This document shows, piece by piece, positions 42,443 to 51,539 of a stretch of 64,000 nucleotides of DNA. Source of the stretch: Palauibacter sp022826685 (GTDB lineage Bacteria > Gemmatimonadota > Gemmatimonadetes > Palauibacterales > Palauibacteraceae); the NCBI RefSeq assembly GCF_965221685.1, contig NZ_OZ244907.1; one strand, 5' to 3'. Below the pieces are notes generated by a model. The model was given only the letters and a program-made list of their open reading frames with translations, made no database searches and was not told where the DNA came from. The position numbers and the translations under genes are program-made. Numbering within the stretch: position 1 is the first letter of the stretch; the number at the start of each line of letters is the position of its first letter.

Positions 42443-43258
42443 ATGCACAGACCCATTGTGGTGTTGGCGGTATCCGCGTTCGTCGGGTGTGCCGACGGGG
42501 CGCAGGAATACGGCGGAGGGACCGCCGCAGCGGCTGCGGCGCCGGACGACACCGCGGCCATGCACGCCGCGCGCCTTGCCGAGAGCCTCGGTGGACGGGA
42601 GGCGTGGGATCGAACGCGATACCTGTCGTTCCGCTGGATCGTGGAACGCGATGGCGAGGTCGTGGTAAACCGCGAACATTCGTGGGACCGGTACGACGGA
42701 CGGTATCGCATCGCCTGGGCGGAGGACGGAACGTCCCACCTCCTGCTCTTCAACGTGAACGAGGTCGAGCCGCACCCGGAGCTCGAGAAGGTTCCGTCCG
42801 GACGCGCGTGGGTCGGCGGCGAGGAGCTGGCCGGCGCGGCGCGGGACTCCGCGCTCCGGCGCGGTTACGGCGCCTTCATCAATGACACGTACTGGGCGAT
42901 CATGCCGTTCAAGTGGGACGACCCGGGCGTTCACCTCGCCTACGAGGGGACGCGCACGCTTTCCGACGGCAAGACATACGAAGTGGTCCACCTCAGCTTC
43001 GACCAGGGCCTGGGTACCACCGAAGACCAGTACTGGGGCTTCCTCGATGAGACGGGGCGCATGATGGCCTGGCAGTACCACCTGGGGCGGGCGGAAGCGC
43101 CGGGGGAGGTCATCTGGTGGTCCGACTGGCAGCCGGTCGGCAACATCCAGTTCGCCATGACGCGACTTCTCGATGGCGGAGGCCGCTTCATCTACTTCGA
43201 GGACGTCGCCGCGGGTGAGACGGTGCCCGAGGGACGCTTCGACCCGCCCACATCTTGA
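42443..43258 (+). CDS. Hypothetical lipoprotein
   Basis: The 271-residue protein has a lipoprotein signal (MHRPIVVLAVSAFVGC, Cys16), an Ala/Gly-rich linker and a globular domain starting AARLAESLGGREAWDRTRYL. It includes FINDTYWAIMPFKWDDPGVH and ends in RFIYFEDVAAGETVPEGRF. The outline resembles exported beta-sandwich proteins of the LolA-like type, but no firm family is assigned. ATG 42443 gives the lipobox; the longer frame from 42419 does not. The stop TGA overlaps the TTG proposed for the transporter gene, so they are probably coupled. Confidence 0.75.
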   Translation: MHRPIVVLAVSAFVGCADGAQEYGGGTAAAAAAPDDTAAMHAARLAESLGGREAWDRTRYLSFRWIVERDGEVVVNREHSWDRYDGRYRIAWAEDGTSHLLLFNVNEVEPHPELEKVPSGRAWVGGEELAGAARDSALRRGYGAFINDTYWAIMPFKWDDPGVHLAYEGTRTLSDGKTYEVVHLSFDQGLGTTEDQYWGFLDETGRMMAWQYHLGRAEAPGEVIWWSDWQPVGNIQFAMTRLLDGGGRFIYFEDVAAGETVPEGRFDPPTS

Positions 43259-44988
43259 ACGAACCCGGATCCGGGGCCATGGCGCCGGACGCGATCGCCG
43301 CGAGCGACGAGGAGGGACGCCGGTACCGGGACGGCATCTATCAACCGCTCGACGAGAGCACGGTGCCGGACGCGCCGGACACCGCCGACTTCCCGCGGCG
43401 CGGCCACGGGCCGCCCTTCAAGTTCGTCCGGCGCATGTCGCGCGTGCCGCGCCTCAGGCACGTCATCGGCCCCTCCGTCATCGCGCTCGGCATGGGCCTG
43501 GGCAGTGGCGAATTCCTGCTCTGGCCCAACCTCGTCGCCGCGAACGGTTTCTCCATCTGGTGGCTGTTCTGGATCGGCGTTGTGACCCAGTTCGTCGTCA
43601 TCGGCGAGATCGAACGCTGGACGATCGCGACCGGCGAGTCGACGTTCGCCGGCATGGCGAGGCTCGACCGGCTCGGCTTCTGGCCGTGGCTCTTCCTCGT
43701 CGCGACGCTGGTGAGCTTCTTCTGGCCCGGCTGGGCTTCGCAGTCGGCGGAGTTCGTGGGCCAGATCATCGTGATCAGCGGCGGCCCGCAGATCCAGTGG
43801 CAGCCGATGGCGCTGCTCATGCTCTTTTTCATCTGGTTCGGGCTCGCGGTGTCCCGGATCGTCTACAACGTTCTGGAACGCTGCGAGATCGCGCTGGTGG
43901 CCGGGTTCTTCCCCCTGCTGCTCATCACGCTTCTGGTTGTCGGCCTTGTCCCGTCGCACCTGCTTGAACTGGTGGTCGGCGCCGGCTCCTTCGGTAGCGC
44001 CCCGGCCGAACTGTTCACGGGCGATCAGTTTCCGACGCTGATCCTCGCGGTGGCGTATGCCGGGACGGGGGGCACGCTTCTCCTCGCGCAGTCGCTCTGG
44101 CTGCGCGACAAGGGCTTCGGGATGGCGCGGTTCCAGGGACGGATCGCCGGCATCCGTGGACGCAATGAGGACATCAGCACGACCGGGTTCGTCTTCGACA
44201 CGAACGATGCCACCCAGCTCGGGCGTTTCAGAGGATGGATGAGGATCGTCCACCAGGAACTGCTTGTCACGTTCGTGCTCCTGACGCTGCTGAGCGTCGT
44301 CATTACGTGCATGCTCGTCGTGACGACGCTGGGAACCGAGAACCCCGAGTTGGCCGGCGACCTGACCACCATGGTGACGCTTCAGGGCGAGGCGATTGAG
44401 CGCGTCGGCGGGTTGTGGCTTCGGGTCGCGTTCCTCCTGGGAGGGTCCTTCGTCATCTTCTCGACCCAACTCGCGATCCTCGACACCGTCACGCGCATCA
44501 CGGGCTGCATCTTCTACGAACGCTTCGGATACAGGACGCGCTTCTTCACCCAGAAGCGGACCTTCCTGGTGTTCCTGACGATCTTCGTGCTCGCGGCGAT
44601 GGGGATCATCACCGCGTCCTGGGTAGGCGGCGAGGCGCTCGATGTGCTCCAGCCCGACTTCCTGCTCCTCATTGCCGGCCCCTTCACCATGTCGAGCATG
44701 TTCCTGTTCACGCTCGTCGTCGGCTACATGAATGTGCGCCGGCTGCCCGCCGAGTTGGGGCCGCCGACGTGGAAGCGGTGGAGTCTGCTCTGGGCGGCCG
44801 TCCTGTGGGGATGGTTCACGGCCGAACAGTTGTCGCGGACGGTGATGCTGGTTGGAGGCGTGGACCCGCAGTTCCAGGAATCGCTGGCCCTGCACCCGGT
44901 TCGGATCGTTTTCTACGCGCTGTGGATTGCGTCGCTGGCATGGTTCGCGGCGCGCACGCTTCCGGGGCGGGCGACGCGAGGGGCGTGA
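43255..44988 (+). CDS. Nramp-family-like transporter lacking canonical metal motifs
   Basis: The 577-residue protein has about eleven membrane segments of the LeuT/Nramp kind, including IGPSVIALGMGLGSGEFLLW, WWLFWIGVVTQFVVIGEIE and LMLFFIWFGLAVSRIV. In true Nramp proteins helix 1 has Asp-Pro-Gly-Asn and helix 6 Met-Pro-His; here they read GLGSGEF and AYAGTGGTLL, so manganese or iron transport should not be assumed. A polar N-terminal tail of about 60 residues precedes helix 1. TTG 43255 overlaps the preceding stop; ATG 43279 is the alternative start. Confidence 0.8.
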   Translation: MNEPGSGAMAPDAIAASDEEGRRYRDGIYQPLDESTVPDAPDTADFPRRGHGPPFKFVRRMSRVPRLRHVIGPSVIALGMGLGSGEFLLWPNLVAANGFSIWWLFWIGVVTQFVVIGEIERWTIATGESTFAGMARLDRLGFWPWLFLVATLVSFFWPGWASQSAEFVGQIIVISGGPQIQWQPMALLMLFFIWFGLAVSRIVYNVLERCEIALVAGFFPLLLITLLVVGLVPSHLLELVVGAGSFGSAPAELFTGDQFPTLILAVAYAGTGGTLLLAQSLWLRDKGFGMARFQGRIAGIRGRNEDISTTGFVFDTNDATQLGRFRGWMRIVHQELLVTFVLLTLLSVVITCMLVVTTLGTENPELAGDLTTMVTLQGEAIERVGGLWLRVAFLLGGSFVIFSTQLAILDTVTRITGCIFYERFGYRTRFFTQKRTFLVFLTIFVLAAMGIITASWVGGEALDVLQPDFLLLIAGPFTMSSMFLFTLVVGYMNVRRLPAELGPPTWKRWSLLWAAVLWGWFTAEQLSRTVMLVGGVDPQFQESLALHPVRIVFYALWIASLAWFAARTLPGRATRGA

Positions 44989-45018
44989 GCCGGACGCCGA
45001 ATTGCCGTCGGGGCTCCC

Positions 45019-46002
45019 TCAGGCGGTGGGCTCCGGCACCGCCTTCGCCATCTTTCCGGACATTTCCTTCGCGCTCTTCATCTGCGAGAGATCGAGCGTG
45101 AAGTCGGGTCGTTCAACGGCGGAGAGCTTGTCCAGCAGTTCGCGGATCTCGCGGGGCGCCAGACCGGCCGCCTTGAGGTCTTCCTTCGTCGCAACCCCGT
45201 CGGCGTGGATCGATTCCGACTCGGCGTCTGCGCGAAGCAGGCTCCGCAGAACCTCGAGTTCGCCCCCGCTCATGCGCGCCCCCAACACTTCATAATCGAC
45301 CCAGGCCTCGTAGCTCAGCGGCGCGACCCGCTGGAGCATGCCGGCCATCACCCGCCCGTACTCCTGGATTTCCCACTGCGCATGGGCATCCACCCGCAGT
45401 CGAAGGAAGTGGAGGAGGTTGTGCAGATCGATCTTCCAGTACCACTGCGTATAGGTGGAGAGGGGGAGGTCGATCCGCGCGAGTTCGCGGGCGACATCTT
45501 CGGACAGCAGCCAGCCGTAGGCATCGGCCGCTTCCGTCCGCAGCTGCTCCCAGCGGTCGACCGCGCTGCGATAGAGGTCACCGGGGGCGGGGTCCATCTC
45601 CCGACCCTGATTGTTCAGGCGGCTCTGGTAGGCGAACTGCTCGTGGTCCGGTTCGTAGAACAGCAGAGGCAAGAGGCTGTAGCGGGCGCTGAGTTCGTTG
45701 ACGGACGCCGTGCGGTGTCGAATCCACTGTCGCGCGACGAACATCGGCATGGAGCAGTGAAACTTGAACTCGACCATCTCGCTCGGCGTCGTGTGCGCGT
45801 GGCGCCGCAGATACCGCACGAGACCGCGCGTCTGGCTGACGCGGCGCGTGCCGGCCCCGTAGCTGACGCGAGCCGCCGCCTCCACGTCGGCATCCGAGCC
45901 CATGTAGTCGACGAGCGCGACGAATCCGTGGTCGAGGACGGGGAAATACCCGCCGAGGATCTCCTCGGCCGCAGGGACGGTCGGTCTCCCGGTGGTTTCC
46001 AT
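45019..46002 (-). CDS. thyX: Flavin-dependent thymidylate synthase
   Basis: The 327-residue protein contains the ThyX motif RHRTASVNELSARYS (95-109, pattern RHR-x3-S-x5-SxR), with HAHTTPSEMVEFKF and YTQWYWKIDLHNLLHFLRLR. It methylates dUMP to dTMP using FAD, NADPH and methylene-THF. It is longer than most ThyX (about 220-250), with a C-terminal extension of roughly 90 residues of helical character. It is the last gene after glpK on the minus strand. No ThyA is visible in the window. Confidence 0.96.
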   Translation of the reverse strand: METTGRPTVPAAEEILGGYFPVLDHGFVALVDYMGSDADVEAAARVSYGAGTRRVSQTRGLVRYLRRHAHTTPSEMVEFKFHCSMPMFVARQWIRHRTASVNELSARYSLLPLLFYEPDHEQFAYQSRLNNQGREMDPAPGDLYRSAVDRWEQLRTEAADAYGWLLSEDVARELARIDLPLSTYTQWYWKIDLHNLLHFLRLRVDAHAQWEIQEYGRVMAGMLQRVAPLSYEAWVDYEVLGARMSGGELEVLRSLLRADAESESIHADGVATKEDLKAAGLAPREIRELLDKLSAVERPDFTLDLSQMKSAKEMSGKMAKAVPEPTA

Positions 46003-46045
46003 GAGCTACCCGTGCCGCTACAGGGGGGTGTTGTTCGCCAGAATA

Positions 46046-47533
46046 TCAGTTCGTGAGCACGCGGGCGACCGCGCGCCGCCACCCCGAATAGAGCGTCTCG
46101 CGCATCTCCGCGTCCATGACGGGCCGCCACGCGCGGTCGTGGCGCCACAGCGCCTGGACCTCCCGCAGATCCACGAATACGCCGGCGCCGAGGCCGCCCA
46201 GCATCGCCGCCCCCAGCGCGGTGGTCTCCGTCACCACCGGGCGCCCGATCTCGAGGTCGAGGATGTCGGCGAGGAACTGCATCGCCCAGTCGTTTCGGGT
46301 GAACCCGCCATCCACGCGCAACGTATCCGGTCGCGGGGCTCCGTCGGCCTGCATCGCGTCGATCAGTTCGCGCGACTGGTAGGCGACCGCTTCGAGCGCC
46401 GCGCGTGCGATCTCGGGCCGCCCCGTATCGCGCGTCATTCCCAGCAGCGCGGCACGAGCTCCCGGATCCCAGTGGATGCCGCCCAGCCCGACGAAGGCGG
46501 GGACCAGTACGACCCCACCCGTCGAATCCACGGAACGGGCGAGCGCCTCCGTCTCGGCCGCGTCCGAGATGATGCCCAGTCCATCGCGCAGCCACTGAAC
46601 CGATGCGCCGGCGACGAAGATGCTGCCCTCGAGCGCGTACGTGCGTTCTCCCCCGAGTTGCCAGGCCACCGTCGTGAGCAGGCCGTGGCGCGAGGCGAGC
46701 CGGTCCGCGCCCGTGTTCAGCAGCGCGAACGCGCCCGTCCCGTAGGTGAACTTCATCCCTCCCGGCTCGAACGCCGCCTGCCCGAACGTCGCGGCCTGCT
46801 GGTCGCCGGCCACGCCCCGCAACGGGATCGCGCGGCCGAAGAGTCCGGCGGACGTTTTCCCGAAATCGCCGGCCGAATCGCGAACCTCGGGCAACACGGC
46901 GGCGGGCACCCGCAACAGTTCGAGCAGCTCCGGATGCCACCGGCCCTCATCGATGTCGTAGAGGAGGGTCCGCGACGCGTTCGACGCGTCCGTCGCGTGC
47001 ACGCGCCCTCCGGTCAGGCACCAGAGCAGCCAGGTGTCGATCGTCCCGAAGGCGAGTTCGCCCTTCCCGGCCGCCTCGCGCGCTCCCGGCACGTTGTCGA
47101 GGATCCACGCGAGCTTCGTTCCGGAGAAGTACGGATCGAGCCGTAAACCGGTGCGGCGCTCGATCAACCCTTCGTGCCCCGCCTCGCGAAGCTCGGCACA
47201 CTCGTTCGCCGTCCGCCGGTCCTGCCACACGATGGCGGGGTGAATCGGCCGGCCGCTCGCGCGTTCCCAGACCACGGTCGTCTCGCGCTGGTTGGTGATG
47301 CCGATCGCCGCCACCTGATACCCGAGCGCCTCGGCGGCCTCGATGACCTCCCGCGCCACCTCGAACGCGTCGTCCCGGATGCGCTCGGGATCGTGCTCGA
47401 CCCTGCCCGGCAGCGGATAACTCTGGGGAAGTTCGCGCTGAGCGCTCGCGACCCCCGTCCCCGCGAGGTCGAACGCGATGGCGCGCGTGGAGGTCGTCCC
47501 CTGATCGATCGCAACGACGGCAGTCGCGGTCAT
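46046..47533 (-). CDS. glpK: Glycerol kinase
   Basis: The 495-residue protein has the FGGY kinase pattern: IDQGTTSTRAIAFDLAGTGV, SYPLPGRVEHDPERIRDD, ITNQRETTVVWERASGRP, IVWQDRRTANEC and the C-terminal GLGGIHWDPGARAALLGMT and DGGFTRNDWAMQFLADILD. It makes glycerol-3-phosphate from glycerol and ATP. No glpF or glpD is adjacent. ATG 47533 overlaps the stop of the propeller lipoprotein gene by 4 bases, a coupled pair. The Arg/Glu residues contacting glycerol (RET, and Asp in WQDRRT) are present. Confidence 0.97.
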   Translation of the reverse strand: MTATAVVAIDQGTTSTRAIAFDLAGTGVASAQRELPQSYPLPGRVEHDPERIRDDAFEVAREVIEAAEALGYQVAAIGITNQRETTVVWERASGRPIHPAIVWQDRRTANECAELREAGHEGLIERRTGLRLDPYFSGTKLAWILDNVPGAREAAGKGELAFGTIDTWLLWCLTGGRVHATDASNASRTLLYDIDEGRWHPELLELLRVPAAVLPEVRDSAGDFGKTSAGLFGRAIPLRGVAGDQQAATFGQAAFEPGGMKFTYGTGAFALLNTGADRLASRHGLLTTVAWQLGGERTYALEGSIFVAGASVQWLRDGLGIISDAAETEALARSVDSTGGVVLVPAFVGLGGIHWDPGARAALLGMTRDTGRPEIARAALEAVAYQSRELIDAMQADGAPRPDTLRVDGGFTRNDWAMQFLADILDLEIGRPVVTETTALGAAMLGGLGAGVFVDLREVQALWRHDRAWRPVMDAEMRETLYSGWRRAVARVLTN

Positions 47534-48705
47534 CCGTCCCTGTCTACAAGCCGGACCGGCGCGGTTGCAAGTCCCACACCTTGGGGTTCTTTGAGCACCA
47601 CTCTACCCAGTCCATCCAGGTACAAGCCTCCCCGCGCCCATGACCGATCCCCCCGGCTGGGGAAGACCAGAGGGACCGCTTCGAGACGCTCCAGATCCAG
47701 CACGAGACCCTTCGTAACCGCACTGTCCGGGTGCACGGATGCGATCCGGGCAAACAGTCGGCCGTCCTGGAGAGGCTCGAGGGTCGTCACGCTCTGCACG
47801 CCGAGGACACGGGTCGGCCCTCCGAACGCCTCCTCCGTCTCGTTCCTGCTCTTCAATTTGCGGGCTCGCATGTCTCTTGGCAGGAAGGTCACGCTCGCGA
47901 GCTCTCCGTTGGGAAAAAAGCTCACGAGTGAGAGCTGGTCCACATCGAGGACATGGATCACGCCGTCGGCCGTGACTGTCACCAGGTCCAGAGGCCAGCG
48001 GAACAGCCCGCCGGCGTCGACGCGCAACTCGTCCGGAATCCGCCCGAACGCCGTATCCCCCTGCGACGTAACCCGCGCCAGGTAGTGGTCCGGAAACGCG
48101 TTGCCCGCGACGAGCAGCCCGAGTTCGGGATGTAGCGCAATATCGCTTGCAAGGCCGGGAATCCGTTGGCTTTCGACAAAGTCGCCCTCCAGCGTCAGGT
48201 ACGCGACTCGCTCGTTCCCTCCATCGAGGACCAGAATCCGATCATCCGCCCGGACCAGACGGCTCGGGAACTCGTATTCCCCGGGTCCTTCCCCTTCTCG
48301 GCCCATGATCCGTATCGGATCGAGATTGCGGTCGAGGAGGACGATCCGCGGGTCGAGCCCATCGGCGACGAAGTAGCCACCGGAAGTGGCCAATACGTCG
48401 GCGATGGAACCGAAGGCCACGCGTTCGTCCAGCGGACCGAGGCGGGCTTCGGGTAACCCGATTTCATAGGCTTGGCTGGAGCTCTCGCTGAAATGGATCC
48501 GTCCATCGTCGTCGGCATCCGGAGCGCCTCCGCAGCCCGCAAGACCGATGGCGCCCGCCAGGCCCAGCGCAACGGTGCGCGAGACGATCCCCGGCCACCG
48601 AGCGGAACTCGGTGGCCGGGGACGGTTCGCAGCCGAAGACTCAACCCCCGCGGGACTCGACCTCGAACCGATGACTCCGCGCGCGCAGGTCACTGGAGTT
48701 CCCAC
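47530..48705 (-). CDS. 6-bladed beta-propeller lipoprotein
   Basis: The 391-residue protein has a hydrophobic segment with lipobox (VALGLAGAIGLAGC, Cys near 58) and then six propeller-like blades (DVLATSGGYFVADGLDPRIV, RLVRADDRILVLDGGNERVA, VLDVDQLSLVSFFPNGELAS). This resembles the 6-bladed beta-propeller proteins (NHL-like) common in Gemmatimonadota and Bacteroidota. The ligand is unknown. GTG 48705 is the longest start and gives an unusually long tail of some 40 residues before the signal; GTG 48693 is possible. It is coupled to glpK and overlaps the small secreted protein gene by 16 bases. Confidence 0.78.
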   Translation of the reverse strand: MGTPVTCARGVIGSRSSPAGVESSAANRPRPPSSARWPGIVSRTVALGLAGAIGLAGCGGAPDADDDGRIHFSESSSQAYEIGLPEARLGPLDERVAFGSIADVLATSGGYFVADGLDPRIVLLDRNLDPIRIMGREGEGPGEYEFPSRLVRADDRILVLDGGNERVAYLTLEGDFVESQRIPGLASDIALHPELGLLVAGNAFPDHYLARVTSQGDTAFGRIPDELRVDAGGLFRWPLDLVTVTADGVIHVLDVDQLSLVSFFPNGELASVTFLPRDMRARKLKSRNETEEAFGGPTRVLGVQSVTTLEPLQDGRLFARIASVHPDSAVTKGLVLDLERLEAVPLVFPSRGDRSWARGGLYLDGLGRVVLKEPQGVGLATAPVRLVDRDG

Positions 48706-49037
48706 TCCGTGTAGTCATCGCATCGAAGGCGGAGCGGTTCGTCGTCACCGGTGTCGTAGGCGCCAACGTTGAAGCTCACCGTGATGCTGCTGTTGACCCC
48801 GAAGCCCAGGACGTTGACATCGACCCCGGCGTCGCCGCCGATGGTGAGCGTAACGCGTTGGGAGCCCAGCAGGGTTCCACTCGCCGGATAGTTCGGACCT
48901 CCCGAGATGTACTCCGAGCACTCGCTCTGCGCCGCGGCCTCGGACGGCTGCGCCAGCGAGAGCGCCAGGGCCCCCGCGAAGACCCACGCCACCGCGAGCG
49001 GCCCGGCCGTTCTCCTGCTTCTCCTCGTCCTCATCAT
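48690..49037 (-). CDS. Small secreted protein
   Basis: The 115-residue protein has a twin-Arg-rich N-terminus (RTRRSRRTAGPLAVAWVFAG), signal cleavage near AAAQ-SE, and a short mature domain of about 75 residues with two Cys (SECSEYISGG, RLRCDDYTEWELQ) that could form a disulfide. The central part reads as beta strands (RVTLTIGGDAGVDVNVLGFG). No family was recognised. GGGGAGG precedes ATG 49037. It is the first gene of a run that continues to the propeller protein and glpK. Confidence 0.7.
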   Translation of the reverse strand: MMRTRRSRRTAGPLAVAWVFAGALALSLAQPSEAAAQSECSEYISGGPNYPASGTLLGSQRVTLTIGGDAGVDVNVLGFGVNSSITVSFNVGAYDTGDDEPLRLRCDDYTEWELQ

Positions 49038-49062
49038 CGTCCACCTCCCCTGAATGATCCCG

Positions 49063-49086
49063 GAGGGCGACGCCACTGCCGCCCTC
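49063..49086. terminator. Hairpin downstream of gyrB
   Basis: GAGGGCG (49063-49069) pairs with CGCCCTC (49080-49086) around a ten-base loop, about 80 bases after the gyrB stop on the minus strand. There is no T-run. Confidence 0.35.
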
Positions 49087-49167
49087 TCTGGCACAAGGAT
49101 CGGGGCGGTCATCAACGGGCCATCAAACCCGCGCGGCCCGGTGGCGAGCCGTGGATCGGGAGGAGAT

Positions 49168-51129
49168 TCAGACGTCGAGATTGCGTACGTAGCGGGCGTT
49201 CTGCTCGATGAAGTCGCGGCGCGGCTCGACGTTCTCGCCCATGAGCGTGTCGAACAGCCGGTCCGCCTCCGCGGCTTCGTCGATCCTCACCTGGAGCAGC
49301 GTGCGCTTCTCCGGGTTCATCGTGGTCTGCCACAGCTGATCGGCGTTCATCTCGCCCAGCCCCTTGTACCGCTGCAGCGAGGTGTTTCCCCTGCCGTTGT
49401 CGAGTCTCGCCTGCGCGGCGACGCGCTCCGCTTCGTTGTAGCAGTAGAACTCCGTCTTCCCCTTCCACACGCGGTACAGCGGCGGCTGCGCGATGTAGAT
49501 GTATCCGGCCTCGATGAGCTGCTTCATCTTCCGGAAGAAGAAGGTCAGGAGCAGTGTGCGGATGTGGGCACCGTCCACATCGGCGTCCGTCATGATCACG
49601 ACCTTCCGGTACCGCGCCTGCGAGAGGTCGAACTCCCCCTCGATGCCGGTTCCGATGGCCGTGATCATCGCGCGGATCTCCTCGTTGGAGAGGATCTTGT
49701 CGATGCGCGCCTTCTCCACGTTGAGGATCTTCCCGCGCAGGGGGAGGATGGCCTGGTAGTTGCGGTCGCGTCCCATCTTCGCGCTCCCGCCCGCGCTGTC
49801 TCCCTCCACCAGGTAGAGTTCCGCGATCTCCGGGTCCGTGATCGAGCAGTCCGCCAGCTTCCCCGGCAGGATGCCGGTCTCGAGCGCCGACTTCTTGCGC
49901 GTCAGATCCCGCGCCTTTCGCGCCGCCTCCCGCGCCCGGGAGGCCTGGACCGCCTTCTCGATGATCTTCCGGGATGGCGCGGGGTTCTCCTCCAGCCACG
50001 TCCCCAGCCGGTCGTTGACGAGGCTCTCGACGATCCCGCGTACCTCGCTGTTCCCCAGCTTCGTCTTGGTCTGCCCCTCGAACTGGGGCTCCATGACCTT
50101 CACGGAGAGCACGGCGACGAGTCCTTCGCGCACGTCGTCCCCGCTCAGCGTGGGGTCGGCCTTCTTGAGGATGTTGTTCCGCTGCGCGTAGTTGTTGATG
50201 GTCCGCGTGAGGGCGCCCTTGAAGCCCGACAGGTGCGTCCCGCCTTCGTGCGTGTTGATGTTGTTCACGAAGGTGAACGTGTTCTCGCTGTAGGCGTCCG
50301 TGTACTGCATCGCGAGTTCGAACTCGGTGTCGTCCTGCGCGCCCGACACGGAGATCACGTCCGCGTGGAGCGGCGTCTTGTTCCCCAGCAGATACTCGAC
50401 GAACTGCGCGATCCCTCCCTCGAAGTGGAAGTCGCGGCGCCGGTCCTCCTTCCGCTCATCGACGATCGAGATCCGTACGCCACGGTTCAGGTAGGCGAGT
50501 TCCCGGAGCCGGCTGGCGAGCGTCTCGAAGCTGTATTCGAGTGTGTCCCCGAGTCCCTTGAAGACCTCGGGGTCGGGCCGGAAGGTGACAGTGGTCCCGG
50601 TGTCCTTCGTCTTCCGCCCCTTCACAAGCTTCCCCTGGCTGACCCCGCGCTCGTAGCGCTGCGTCCACTCGTGGCCGTCGCGACGAACCTCGACCTGCAG
50701 CCACTCGGAGAGCGCGTTCACCACGGAGACGCCCACGCCGTGCAGCCCGCCCGACACCTTGTAGCTCGACTTGTCGAATTTTCCGCCCGCGTGGAGCGTC
50801 GTGAGGGCGAGTTCCACCCCCGGCACCTTCTCGGTCGGGTGGAGGTCCACGGGGATGCCGCGCCCATCGTCGACGACCCGAACCGACTGGTCCGTCCCGA
50901 TCGTCACCTCGATCCCGGAACAGTGTCCCGCCATCGCCTCGTCGATCGAGTTGTCCACGACTTCGTAGACGAGGTGGTGCAACCCCCGCCCCGAGGTGGA
51001 CCCGATGTACATGCCCGGGCGCTTCCGCACGGCCTCCAGCCCCTTGAGGACATGAATCTGCCTTGCGGTGTAGTCCGAGTTGCCGTCCTTATCTTCCACG
51101 GGCTTCCTGCCCGCCGTCGACTTCGCCAT
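49168..51129 (-). CDS. gyrB: DNA gyrase subunit B
   Basis: The 653-residue protein has the GHKL ATPase (VVDNSIDEAMAGHC, VVDDGRGIPVDLHPTE, GGKFDKSSYKVSGGLHGVGV), the transducer and the TOPRIM domain (LVEGDSAGGSAKMGRDR, DADVDGAHIRTLLLTFFFR), and no large insert, so it is the short GyrB form. It works with a GyrA subunit; the only candidate here is at 39860 on the other strand. GGGGAGGGG precedes ATG 51129, which overlaps the dciA stop. ATP binding, Mg and catalytic residues appear intact. Confidence 0.97.
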   Translation of the reverse strand: MAKSTAGRKPVEDKDGNSDYTARQIHVLKGLEAVRKRPGMYIGSTSGRGLHHLVYEVVDNSIDEAMAGHCSGIEVTIGTDQSVRVVDDGRGIPVDLHPTEKVPGVELALTTLHAGGKFDKSSYKVSGGLHGVGVSVVNALSEWLQVEVRRDGHEWTQRYERGVSQGKLVKGRKTKDTGTTVTFRPDPEVFKGLGDTLEYSFETLASRLRELAYLNRGVRISIVDERKEDRRRDFHFEGGIAQFVEYLLGNKTPLHADVISVSGAQDDTEFELAMQYTDAYSENTFTFVNNINTHEGGTHLSGFKGALTRTINNYAQRNNILKKADPTLSGDDVREGLVAVLSVKVMEPQFEGQTKTKLGNSEVRGIVESLVNDRLGTWLEENPAPSRKIIEKAVQASRAREAARKARDLTRKKSALETGILPGKLADCSITDPEIAELYLVEGDSAGGSAKMGRDRNYQAILPLRGKILNVEKARIDKILSNEEIRAMITAIGTGIEGEFDLSQARYRKVVIMTDADVDGAHIRTLLLTFFFRKMKQLIEAGYIYIAQPPLYRVWKGKTEFYCYNEAERVAAQARLDNGRGNTSLQRYKGLGEMNADQLWQTTMNPEKRTLLQVRIDEAAEADRLFDTLMGENVEPRRDFIEQNARYVRNLDV

Positions 51130-51539
51130 CAACCCCTCCCCTTCTCGGTTCGGCCGGGGCGCGTCGCGACCGGCGACGGTTCCCCGGACTGCACGAACAC
51201 GATCCGTTCGATCCGGCCGCGGGTGCGGTCCCTGTTCAGGCGGCTCAGCAATTTCCGCCTCATCATGTTCAGTTCCGTCATCCAGGCCGCACCGGCCACT
51301 TCGATGAACACCGTCCCGCCCTTGATGCCGCCAACCTTCGTGACGCGCGCGATGTGCGGACCCACGACCCGCTCCCACCGCGCCGCCGTGGCGCTGCGCT
51401 CCACCCGCTCGCGGATCCCCATGCGATCGAGCAGCTCCGCGAGCACGCCCCCGATGGGTTCGGGATGCCGCTCGCCCGTTCTCGCGTCCCTGCGACGCGC
51501 CCTGCCGCGAGGCATCGCCCCGGAGGCCGTGCCGGTCAT
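51129..51539 (-). CDS. dciA: DciA/DUF721 family helicase-loading protein
   Basis: The 136-residue protein has the DUF721 core: IGGVLAELLDRMGIRERVER, ARWERVVGPHIARVTKVGGI and VFIEVAGAAWMTELNMMRRK. DciA helps load the replicative helicase in bacteria that lack DnaC. ATG 51539 overlaps the recF stop (ATGA), and its own TGA overlaps the gyrB start, so recF-dciA-gyrB are coupled. The N-terminus is Arg-rich. A longer frame from 51569 adds ten residues inside recF and was not used. Confidence 0.88.
   Translation of the reverse strand: MTGTASGAMPRGRARRRDARTGERHPEPIGGVLAELLDRMGIRERVERSATAARWERVVGPHIARVTKVGGIKGGTVFIEVAGAAWMTELNMMRRKLLSRLNRDRTRGRIERIVFVQSGEPSPVATRPGRTEKGRG

Noticed and set aside
39572..43081. 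1169-residue minus-strand ORF across the GyrA-type gene
   Set aside because: The plus strand carries GyrA motifs through the same stretch; the ORF reflects the lack of stop codons in high-GC antisense frames.
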